A stretch of 32,726 nt of DNA from JAVKSL01 sp050744085 (lineage in GTDB: Bacteria; Actinomycetota; Acidimicrobiia; Acidimicrobiales; JAJPHD01), in contig JBOGGU010000132.1 in NCBI GenBank assembly GCA_050744085.1, positions 1-32,726 of the forward strand. The letters run 5' to 3'. Below, in pieces: positions 1 to 6,917 of the stretch. Numbering within the stretch: the stretch's first letter is position 1; each line of letters begins with the position of its first letter. Position numbers and translations under genes: made by a program. A model generated the notes under the pieces. The model did no database searches. It had not been told where the DNA came from and worked only from the letters and a program-made list of their open reading frames with translations.

Positions 1-70
1 GGGCTGCGGGGGCTGCGGGGGCTGCGGGGGCTGCGGGGGCTGCGGGGGCTGCGGGGGCTGCGGGGGCTGC
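1..70. repeat. 9-bp tandem repeat (GGGGCTGCG) within purF
   Basis: At least 7.7 near-perfect copies of a 9-bp unit run from the window edge to about base 70. In the purF frame they encode (Ala-Ala-Gly)n, directly before the conserved linker that leads into the phosphoribosyltransferase domain. The tract may extend further left. Its length and purity suggest recent slippage expansion. Confidence 0.9.
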
Positions 71-773
71 CGGCCGGCTGGCGCCGCGCACGGTGCGCCC
101 CTTTGCAGCCGGACGCATCGACCCACACTTCTGCATCTTCGAGATGGTCTATTTCGCCAGGCCGGACGCCCAGCTTTGCGGGACCGAGGTCCACGGCGCC
201 CGCCGACGGATGGGCGAGGCTCTGGCAGAGGTGGCTCCCGTGGAGGCGGACCTGGTGATGGGGGTGCCCGAGTCAGGGGTGCCTGCCGCAGAAGGCTATG
301 CCCGGCGCAGCGGCATCCCCTACGGCCAGGGCCTGGTCAAGAACCGCTACATCGGGCGGACCTTCATCGTCCCCGGCCAGGAAGCTCGGGCTGCGGGGGT
401 TCGGCGCAAGCTCAACCCGCTCCGGGAGAACATCGCGGGGAAGCGCCTGGTGGTGGTGGACGACTCGGTAGTGCGCGGCACCACGCAGCGCGAGACGGCC
501 CGGATGCTGCGGGAGGCCGGCGCCACCGAGATCCACCTTCGGGTCTCCTCACCGCCGTTCACCTGGCCGTGCTACTTCGGCATCGACACCCCCAGCCGGG
601 CCGAGCTGCTCGCCGCCAGCAACAGCGCCGAGGAGATGCGGGAGCGCCTTGGCGTCGACTCGATCGCCTTCCTGTCGCTGGAGGCGCTCGAGAAGGCGAT
701 CGGGGCTCCTGGGTTCAGCTTCTGCAGCGCATGTCTGACCGGGGAGTACCCCCTGGCGGTCCCCGATGCGTGA
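3..773 (+). CDS. purF: Amidophosphoribosyltransferase PurF, C-terminal part
   Basis: PurF makes 5-phosphoribosylamine from PRPP and glutamine, the first step of purine synthesis. The window begins inside the gene, so the glutaminase half is missing. The visible part has the linker segment CIFEMVYFARPDA and the phosphoribosyltransferase domain with the PRPP loop VVVDDSVVRGTT (bases about 450-485). It ends with the family-typical FGIDTPSRAELLAA, SLEAL and CSACLTGEYP segments. The frame stays open to the left edge through a 9-bp repeat that reads Ala-Ala-Gly, so the GTG at 93 is probably an internal codon and not the start. The stop overlaps the purM start by 8 nt, indicating translational coupling. 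Identity is secure; the missing N-terminus lies outside the window. Confidence 0.95.
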   Translation, partial: AAGAAGAAGAAGAAGAAGAAGAAGRLAPRTVRPFAAGRIDPHFCIFEMVYFARPDAQLCGTEVHGARRRMGEALAEVAPVEADLVMGVPESGVPAAEGYARRSGIPYGQGLVKNRYIGRTFIVPGQEARAAGVRRKLNPLRENIAGKRLVVVDDSVVRGTTQRETARMLREAGATEIHLRVSSPPFTWPCYFGIDTPSRAELLAASNSAEEMRERLGVDSIAFLSLEALEKAIGAPGFSFCSACLTGEYPLAVPDA

Positions 774-1875
774 AGGAGCCTTTGGCGGAGGAATATTGCC
801 CGGTGCCGACTCCCCCCCCTCTCCCCCGCTGACCTATGCGGCTTCAGGGGTAGACATCGGTGCGGGCGAGGAGGCGGTCCGCCGGATAGGGCCGTTGGTG
901 TGCTCCACGTTCGGGCCGGAGGTGTCTGGCGGGCTCGGGGGCTTCGCCGGCTTGTTCGCCCTGCCCGAAGGCAGGTGGCGCCACCCGGTCCTGGTGGCCG
1001 GTACCGACGGGGTGGGCACAAAGGCGGAGGTGGCCCGCATGACCGGACGCTACGACACCATAGGGATCGACCTGGTCGCGATGTGCGTGGACGACGTGGT
1101 CTGTGCCGGCGCAGAGCCAGCGTTCCTCCTCGACTACTACTCCACCGCCCACCTCGACCCCGCCATCGCGGCGACCATCGTTGCGGGCGTGGCCGACGGC
1201 TGCCGCCAGGCCGGCTGCGCCCTGATAGGTGGCGAGATGGCCGAGCACCCCGGCCTTGGTGGGCCTGCCTCGGACGCTTTCGACCTGGCGGGTTTCGCCG
1301 TGGGGATCGTGGAGCGAGACGAGGTCCTGGGCCCGGAGCGGGTGCGCCCCGGCGATGTCCTCGTCGGCTTGGGCTCGCCGGGGTTGCGCTGCAACGGGTA
1401 CTCCCTCGCCCGCCAGGCGCTCCTGGGGCCACCCGGTGGCCGGTCCCTGGACTCGCCGGCTTGGGAGGGCGCCGCCCACAGCCTGGCCGACGAGCTGCTA
1501 CGGCCGTCGATGATCTACGCGCCCGCGGTCGTTGCCCTGAGCCGGGAGTGCGGTGTGCGAGCCCTGGCCCACATCACCGGCGGGGGGATCGCGCACAACC
1601 TGGCCCGGGCCCTGCCCCCGACCTGCGACGCCGAGATGGACTGCTCAGCTTGGAGGGTCCCCCGGATCTTCGACGAGGTCCGCCGGGCGGGCCAGGTGAG
1701 CGACGAGGAGATGGGCCGGGTGTTCAACCTGGGAATCGGCATGATCGCGGTGATCGCCCCCGAGGGGGTCGACGCGGCGCTCGGGCTCCTGGAGAGCTAC
1801 GGCCAGTCAGCAGCAGTGGTGGGACACGCGACGCATGGAACCGGTGAAGTGCACATGGACGAGCTATCCTGGTGA
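766..1875 (+). CDS. purM: Phosphoribosylformylglycinamidine cyclo-ligase PurM
   Basis: AIR synthetase, the fifth step of purine biosynthesis, ATP-dependent and cytosolic. Family signatures are visible: YAASGVDIGAGEEAV near the N-terminus, GTDGVGTK (the nucleotide-binding loop), DLVAMCVDDVVCAGAEP, LIGGEMAEHPG, GSPGLRCNGYSLAR and HITGGGIAHNLARALP. The 369-residue length is normal for the family (about 340-360) with a short N-terminal extension. ATG 766 overlaps the purF stop (8 nt), and the purM stop overlaps the next GTG by 4 nt, so purF, purM and the response regulator are probably translated as one coupled unit. The segment GLRCNGY differs slightly from the commoner GLHSNGY and is not expected to abolish activity. 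Confidence 0.97.
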   Translation: MREGAFGGGILPGADSPPSPPLTYAASGVDIGAGEEAVRRIGPLVCSTFGPEVSGGLGGFAGLFALPEGRWRHPVLVAGTDGVGTKAEVARMTGRYDTIGIDLVAMCVDDVVCAGAEPAFLLDYYSTAHLDPAIAATIVAGVADGCRQAGCALIGGEMAEHPGLGGPASDAFDLAGFAVGIVERDEVLGPERVRPGDVLVGLGSPGLRCNGYSLARQALLGPPGGRSLDSPAWEGAAHSLADELLRPSMIYAPAVVALSRECGVRALAHITGGGIAHNLARALPPTCDAEMDCSAWRVPRIFDEVRRAGQVSDEEMGRVFNLGIGMIAVIAPEGVDAALGLLESYGQSAAVVGHATHGTGEVHMDELSW

Positions 1876-2321
1876 GCATGCTCGAAGCGACACAAGCGCC
1901 CCCGGTGGTGCGCCGGGTGCTCGTGGTCGAGGACGAGCCGGTCATCCGCCGCCTCTTGGAGGAGACCCTCGCCTGGGACGGCGTCGAGGTGGTCTTGGCG
2001 TGCAACGCCGACGAGGCCATGGGCCACCTGGGCAGCCAGGACTTCGACGTGGCCCTCGTCGACCTGCTCCTCCCCCGGCCCACAGGCTGGGCGCTCCTGG
2101 CCGCGTTGTCCGCCCACCCGGGCTGGCCCAGGCCGATCGTGGTGTCCGCGGTCGCCACTGCAGCCAACCAGGCCCGGGCCTTCGACCTGGGGGCCCTCGA
2201 CGTGGTGAGCAAGCCTTTCGACCCGATGGAGCTGCTGGAGCTGGTCGACCGGGTTGCGCGCTTGGCCCCGCACGAGGTCGACGCCTACCGGCGCGCGGCC
2301 CGAGCCCGTGCCTACGTCTGA
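1872..2321 (+). CDS. Single-domain response regulator (receiver only)
   Basis: A 149-residue CheY-like receiver with no output domain. Conserved sites are present: acidic pair E20-D21 in VLVVEDEP, phospho-acceptor D64 in ALVDLLLP, S92 in the VVSA strand and K114 in VSKPFDP. After the receiver there are only about 25 residues, ending in an Arg/Ala-rich tail, so it must act through protein partners or as a phosphate shuttle. No histidine kinase is seen in the window. The GTG start overlaps the purM stop by 4 nt (ATG 1878 is an alternative), and pyrE begins about 20 nt after its stop. A receiver embedded between a purine and a pyrimidine gene is unusual; the partner and output are unknown. Confidence 0.9.
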   Translation: MSMLEATQAPPVVRRVLVVEDEPVIRRLLEETLAWDGVEVVLACNADEAMGHLGSQDFDVALVDLLLPRPTGWALLAALSAHPGWPRPIVVSAVATAANQARAFDLGALDVVSKPFDPMELLELVDRVARLAPHEVDAYRRAARARAYV

Positions 2322-2340
2322 GAGGCCCGCTCCGGACCGA

Positions 2341-2949
2341 GTGGACCTGGGAGACCGCCGGGCAGCCCTGCCCGACAGAGCGGCCCTGCGCGACCACCGG
2401 GCCGCCCTGCGGGACCACCTCCTTGCCCACTCGGTGCTCCGGGGCAGCTTCGTCCTCAAGTCCGGCCACCCCAGCGACTGGTTCATCGACGCCAAGCAGA
2501 CCATCTGCCGCCCGGGCGGGACGCTGCTCGTGGCCGAGGCGGTGCTGGAAGTCCTGCCAGACGACGCCACCGCCATCGGCGGCCCCACCATGGGCGCGGA
2601 CCCGGTGGCCTTCGCCACCGCAGGTGTGGCGGCTACCAGGGGGCGGGCGCTCAAGTGCTTCAGCGTGCGCAAGGAGGCCAAGGACCACGGCAGCGGGGGG
2701 CGGATAGCCGGGGCGCTGGACCCCGGAGACCGGGTGGTCCTGGTCGAGGACGCCACCAGCAGGGGCACCTCCCTGCTCGAGGCGGCGACAGTCGTGGCCG
2801 ATGAGGGGGCAGAGGTGGTGCTCATCGTCGCGGTGGTGGACCGAGGGGGCACGTGTGGGCGCCTGGCCAGGGAGGCAGGGATCGAGTTCTGCGCCTTGGT
2901 GACTGCGGAGGACCTCGGCTTCGACTACGACGGGGGCTTCGTGGCCTGA
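2341..2949 (+). CDS. pyrE: Orotate phosphoribosyltransferase PyrE
   Basis: Converts orotate and PRPP to orotidine 5'-phosphate in UMP synthesis. Recognisable segments are GSFVLKSGHPSDWFIDAK, GGPTMGADPVAFATA, FSVRKEAKDHG (catalytic lysine region) and the PRPP loop RVVLVEDATSRGTSLLEAA. That loop reads ATSRGTS where the usual form is VVTTGGS, a notable variant that keeps the acidic pair. The frame is open upstream into the response regulator; GTG 2341 gives 202 residues, close to family size, while GTG 2308 would overlap the upstream gene. The N-terminus is repetitive (DRRAALPDRAALRDHRAALRDH, split by near-identical Ala-Ala-Leu units). No strong ribosome-binding site decides the start. Confidence 0.88.
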   Translation: MDLGDRRAALPDRAALRDHRAALRDHLLAHSVLRGSFVLKSGHPSDWFIDAKQTICRPGGTLLVAEAVLEVLPDDATAIGGPTMGADPVAFATAGVAATRGRALKCFSVRKEAKDHGSGGRIAGALDPGDRVVLVEDATSRGTSLLEAATVVADEGAEVVLIVAVVDRGGTCGRLAREAGIEFCALVTAEDLGFDYDGGFVA

Positions 2950-2984
2950 GGCGGTTTGTCCGGCTTTGGGTAACTAGTCCGTTG

Positions 2985-3012
2985 TAGCCCGAAAAATGAC
3001 TCTTTTGGGCTA
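2985..3012. promoter_or_regulatory. 28-bp inverted repeat between pyrE and bldC
   Basis: Arms TAGCCC(g)AAAA and TTTTGGGCTA face each other across a 7-nt loop, with one unpaired G. It lies 35 bp after the pyrE stop and 65 bp before bldC. No T-run follows it on the plus strand, so it could be a rho-dependent or processing hairpin for the pur-pyr transcript, or an operator for bldC. Confidence 0.5.
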
Positions 3013-3077
3013 TTCCTGTCGGAGGTGGCGCCCCCTAGCCTTGTTGTCAAGACGGACTCACCCCCCAGGAGGACCCG

Positions 3078-3284
3078 ATGACGATGACCGAGCAGCTAGA
3101 GACCGAAGAGCTTCTGACCCCCGCCGAAGTTGCCGCGCTGTTCCGAGTGAACCCCAAGACGGTCACCCGGTGGGCCCGCTCCGGCAAGCTCACGTCCATC
3201 CGCACCCTCGGCGGGCACCGCCGGTTCCTCGCCTCCGAGGTGGAGCACCGCCTCCACGGCACCCCGGTTCGCCTCGCCTCTTAG
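3078..3284 (+). CDS. bldC: BldC-like MerR-type DNA-binding protein
   Basis: A 68-residue protein consisting almost entirely of a winged helix-turn-helix of the MerR/excisionase type. The core LLTPAEVAALFRVNPKTVTRWA and SGKLTSIRTLGGHRRF is nearly identical to what I recall of Streptomyces BldC, which binds cooperatively to direct repeats and controls entry into development. There is a strong ribosome-binding site AGGAGG at 3067-3072, five bases before ATG. In Streptomyces, bldC also lies close downstream of purF and purM, so the neighbourhood supports orthology. In a non-sporulating lineage its targets are unknown. An excisionase role is less likely, because the neighbours are core genes and the match to BldC is so close. 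Confidence 0.9.
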   Translation: MTMTEQLETEELLTPAEVAALFRVNPKTVTRWARSGKLTSIRTLGGHRRFLASEVEHRLHGTPVRLAS

Positions 3285-3329
3285 CCTCGATCCTCGGCGG
3301 GTGTTATTCAAGTAATCGACCTGAGGTCC

Positions 3330-4991
3330 TTAGCGAGGCGGGAAGCCGAAGCGCAGGGTCCGGTTGCCCCACCACGGGATAGGGATGTCAAGCTCGGGGA
3401 ACCCGGCGTCGATCAACACCGGGGTGTAGGTCCGAAGCGCCAGGTCGACTCTCACGTGATCCGCGTTGACCACGACCTTGCCGGTGGTGTCGATGAAGTG
3501 GCGCCAGATGCGATCCGGAGTGGCCAGCTCGTAGCGGGGCAGCTTGCGTGCCAGCAACCGGTAGCAGTTGCCTGCCACGACCGACAGTGTGGTGTCCAGG
3601 TCCACGTTGAGGGGCAGACCTGAGGACAAGGCGTTCAGGTGGAACCCGGAGATGTAGGCATCCAGCTCGTTCTCGATCAGCATGCGCTCGGCGTAGCGGG
3701 TGAACAGGTCCTTGGCCGGGGTGGAGCAGTCGTTGGTCAGCAACAGTGTGGGGTTGGGGTGTCCGATGTTGCGCACCGCGATCTGGCGCAGGGGGGCTGC
3801 GATGCCCTTGAGGTGGAGGACCTCCTCGTGCAGTGCGGGATGCTCATAGCGCCCTGCTCGTTTCACCCGGGCGCTCACCCACGCCGAGGCCGGCAGCGCC
3901 GCCAGGGCTTCTATCACCTTGGGGCCCCGCTGGCGCAGGGTCAGAAACCTGATGTCCGCTGCACACAGCTCGTCCAGCACGGCGTAGGTGGTGAGCTTGG
4001 AGTCAAAGCACAACAGTCCAGGGTCGGCTCCTGAGACCCGGTGCCAGTAGGTGGCAAAGGCCAGCACCTCTTTGGCCTGGGCTGCCTTGGTGATGTCCGC
4101 GTTGGCGTACACCATCTCGGTCGAGGCGTGGTCTTGGGCAAAGAAGGTGAGCACCGAGCGGGTCCGCTGGGAGCGGGAGGCCACGTAGTGCTCCTCCAAG
4201 GGTACCTCGTCTCCGTGGTGGCGAATGGTGTGGAAGTCCAAGTTGAACCCCCCCTCGCCGGTCCCGAGCCCCAGGGTGCGGGCCACCTTGGCCACCTCTG
4301 CCATCATGGTCTCATTGGATGCTCGCCGCACCCTATAGGAGTAGCTGGTCAGATGCGTGGCTTTGGGCAGCGCCACCAACCCGAGCGCCAGGCCAAGGCC
4401 CGGGTCAGCGCCAAGGGCCTCAGCGTTGGTAACCCGGCCCTTGCGGGCGCACTTGAGCAAGAGCAACGAGCCGATGGAGTGGAAGGCCGACAGGACGCCG
4501 GTCCCTGGATAGCGCGCGGTTGCCACCGCTTCGTGGAGCCCGAGGCTCGCCATGGCCCCCAACAGCAGGTAAAGCCCGGCGTGGTCGCACTCCAAGGTTG
4601 CCCCGGTGGGCCAGGGATCGACCACCCCAGCTCTGACCGGCTCCAGGCGCGGCGCCGGCCCGGCGCTGGGGCTGGCCCGCTCCAGGCGCTCGAGGCCCTC
4701 GGCTTTCAGGATCGCCCACACCGTCTGGGCCGACACGGGGCTACCCTCCATGGTCAACCGCTCGGCGATCTCGGTGATCGAACGATCCTTGGCCCGCAGC
4801 ACCAACACCTTGTCCTTGAGCCGCTCGACCTTGCGAGGACCCTTGGGGCCCGGTTTGGAAGACACGAAGAAGCCCGTGCGACCAGCTCTCAGCTCGGCGG
4901 CGAGCTGGTGCACCGTTGCAGGGCTGTAGCCGAAGCGCGACGCCACCTCCTCAGCCGGGGCCCCCTCCACGAAGTAGGGGTCTTCCGGCAT
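3330..4991 (-). CDS. IS4-superfamily DDE transposase
   Basis: The protein has an N-terminal helix-turn-helix (VASRFGYSPATVHQLAAEL), a second HTH-like segment (SITEIAERLTMEGSPVSAQTV) and a catalytic core. Candidate DDE residues are the Asp in NLDFHTIRHHGDE, the Asp in LLCFDSKLTTY and the Glu in RYAERMLIENELD. That last segment fits the Y-x2-R-x3-E part of the IS4 signature, but the following Lys is absent. ATG 4991 gives about 553 residues; the frame is open further upstream to 5222, so the true start may lie up to 100 bp earlier, before it runs into the ISL3 element. There are no internal stops or frameshifts, so it may be active. The exact IS family (IS4, IS1634 or a relative) is not settled. 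Confidence 0.82.
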   Translation of the reverse strand: MPEDPYFVEGAPAEEVASRFGYSPATVHQLAAELRAGRTGFFVSSKPGPKGPRKVERLKDKVLVLRAKDRSITEIAERLTMEGSPVSAQTVWAILKAEGLERLERASPSAGPAPRLEPVRAGVVDPWPTGATLECDHAGLYLLLGAMASLGLHEAVATARYPGTGVLSAFHSIGSLLLLKCARKGRVTNAEALGADPGLGLALGLVALPKATHLTSYSYRVRRASNETMMAEVAKVARTLGLGTGEGGFNLDFHTIRHHGDEVPLEEHYVASRSQRTRSVLTFFAQDHASTEMVYANADITKAAQAKEVLAFATYWHRVSGADPGLLCFDSKLTTYAVLDELCAADIRFLTLRQRGPKVIEALAALPASAWVSARVKRAGRYEHPALHEEVLHLKGIAAPLRQIAVRNIGHPNPTLLLTNDCSTPAKDLFTRYAERMLIENELDAYISGFHLNALSSGLPLNVDLDTTLSVVAGNCYRLLARKLPRYELATPDRIWRHFIDTTGKVVVNADHVRVDLALRTYTPVLIDAGFPELDIPIPWWGNRTLRFGFPPR

Positions 4992-5203
4992 ACATGTGGG
5001 TGCCCGAGCGGGTCTGGGCTGAGGTTCTGCCTGGTAGAAGGGCCCGGGACGGTTCTGGGCCAGGACCCGTGGATTGTACCGGATCAGGGAGTGGCCCAGA
5101 GGCGCCTTGAGGGGGTGATGGGCGGGTCGGGTGAGTGGCTCGCACGGGCGGTCCCTAGCCTCGGGAGCTTCTGAAACCACACTGAGGCAAGGAGCCCATA
5201 GCC

Positions 5204-6124
5204 ATGCGAGCCACCACAGCATTCAAGCAGCTGATGCGCCTTCCCGGCATCACCGTCACCGGCGTTGAGTTCGCTCCCTCCAAAGTGGTGGTGGAGGTGA
5301 CCCTGCGCTCGGGGGTGCTGTGCTGCCCCGAATGCGACTTCACCACCCGAGCCCGCTATGACGCCCGCCCGGTGACATCTACGTGGCGTCATCTCGACCT
5401 GGGCGCCTGGCGACTCGAAGTGCGCGCCAACCTTCGTCGCCTGAGCTGCCCCACCCACGGGGTGCGCACCCAGGCAGTACCTTTTGCCCGTGCTGGGGCC
5501 AGGTTCAGCTCCGATTTCGGGGACCTGGTGGGCTGGCTGGCCACGACCATGGACAAAACCGCGATCTGTCGCTTGGTCCGCATCGACTGGGACACCGTCG
5601 GGCGCATCATCGAAAGAGTGATGGCCACCGGGCTTGACCCGAACCGCCTGGAGGGCCTGTTCCGTATCGGAGTGGATGAGGTCTCCTGGCGTAAGGGGCA
5701 TCGCTACATCACCATGGTGAGCGACCACGCGACGGGGCGTTTCGTGTGGGGAGCCGAGGGCAAAGATGCCGCCACGCTGGACTCCTTCTTCACCGAGCTG
5801 GGTCCGGCTCGCTCCGAGGCTATCACCGCCGTGTCGATGGACATGGGTCCGGCATTCGCGAAGAGCGCCACCGAACATGCCACCAAGGCGGTGCTGTGCT
5901 ACGACCCGTTTCACGTTGTCCAACTCGCCACCAACGCCTTGGAGGAGGTCCGTAGGAGGGTGTGGCGAGAGATGCGAGCCCTTCCCGACAAAGAAGCTGC
6001 TCGCAAATACAAAGGTGCTCGCTGGGCGCTGCTCAAGAACCCGATTGACTTGACCACCGAACAAGCCTCCACCCTGCGAAAGCTCAAACAAAACGGTGGT
6101 GAGGTATGGCGCACCGCGGGTTGA
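5204..6124 (+). pseudogene. ISL3-family transposase, 3'-truncated
   Basis: Begins like a complete ISL3 transposase: a Cys-based zinc motif (LCCPECDF, then LSCPTHGVRT), a helix-turn-helix region and the catalytic strands IGVDEVSWRKGH and VSMDMGPAF, followed by CYDPFHVVQLA. It stops after 306 residues, at KQNGGEVWRTAG. Family members are about 400 residues or more and carry the last catalytic Glu and a conserved SNGRLEGLNSKIR-like segment, both missing here. Homology seems to end near base 6113, and the remaining residues come from unrelated DNA. The element is therefore deleted at its right end and should not transpose by itself. The first ATG is at 5204, following AGGAGCC. Confidence 0.85.
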
Positions 6125-6337
6125 GACTTTGAATCCTGCGACAACCGCAGCAGTGCCAAGCCTGGCTGGGCGATGCAGTCGCCCAGAGCACGGTCGATGG
6201 CGACCGATCTGGTCAGGGACTCGGGGCGACCTCATCTCCAGAGGTTCTGAGCCTCCAGCAACCTGTTCTCGCGAAAAGAGGGTGAATACCTACCTGCGGT
6301 AGTACGGCCTGCGCTTTATTGTTACCTCCAAGCCATT

Positions 6338-6883
6338 CTATGGCGTTACAATTTTGCTTCTGCCAGGCTCACTGCCCGCACACCCAGCCCCAACAGGAAC
6401 GCCAATGCCGTCTGCGCGGACTACTACGGATCCCGGCGCTAGTTGCACAAGAGTCAGGTAGAGTTGAGTTACCCCACTACTCTTTAGCACGAAACCTATG
6501 CTAGCGGAAGGGCTAGTGATAGTAATTGGACCTGGCCCACCGTAGTTTCTCTCAAATCCAGTCGGCGCATGCCCGCGCAGAAACGCTTTGGTAGCTTGAA
6601 GGCTATCTGGAACGATCCAGAATCGATGCTCGTCCTTAGTTACCGCACGGAGCGGTTGAGCCTTGGCACCTCCTTGAAAATAGCAGTTTAGCTCGGTGCC
6701 CGGGGACCGGAGTTGGGGTATTGGAGCGGCAGTAACTTGTCGGCTGCCCGATGGCAAACGTACGGCCGTTAACCAGTGGAGCGCCTGCGTGGCAGTGTTT
6801 CCCGTGCTGTTGCAGGCGGCCAAGCCTAGCGCCACAACACAAAGCCCAAGCGCCAAGGGACCGCAAGAAATACGATACCTCAT
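6338..6883 (-). CDS. Predicted lipoprotein of unknown function
   Basis: 181 residues with a lipoprotein signal peptide: a hydrophobic stretch (LALGLCVVALGLAAC) ending in the lipobox LAAC, so Cys24 is the likely lipidated residue. The mature part is Ser/Thr/Gly/Pro-rich and shows no domain I recognise; it contains two further cysteines (in LNCYF and GAGCAG) that could form a disulfide. Codons are much less GC-rich in the third position than in neighbouring core genes. It lies 34 bp downstream of the next secreted-protein gene on the same strand, so the two may be co-transcribed. Its position beside an IS cluster and its composition suggest horizontal acquisition. Confidence 0.7.
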   Translation of the reverse strand: MRYRISCGPLALGLCVVALGLAACNSTGNTATQALHWLTAVRLPSGSRQVTAAPIPQLRSPGTELNCYFQGGAKAQPLRAVTKDEHRFWIVPDSLQATKAFLRGHAPTGFERNYGGPGPITITSPSASIGFVLKSSGVTQLYLTLVQLAPGSVVVRADGIGVPVGAGCAGSEPGRSKIVTP

Positions 6884-6917
6884 GCTACTGAGACCTCAGA
6901 GGAGCGACGGTTTCCTG

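Larger units (their letters stand above)
3300..6124. mobile_element. Cluster of two adjacent insertion sequences
   Basis: Between bldC and the secreted-protein genes lie an IS4-superfamily transposase (minus strand) and, divergently, the 5' part of an ISL3 transposase (plus strand). The segment GGAGCTTCTGAAACC at about 5164-5178 looks like an ISL3-type terminal repeat, which would put the boundary between the elements near 5160. I could not find convincing matching terminal repeats or target duplications for either element by eye, so the outer ends are approximate. Confidence 0.7.

Noticed and set aside
1..70. CRISPR-like direct repeats
   Set aside because: Units of 9 bp without spacers and in frame with purF; a coding tandem repeat, not a CRISPR array.
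4041..5174. 377-codon open frame on the plus strand
   Set aside because: Antisense to the IS4-superfamily transposase, whose catalytic motifs read on the other strand.
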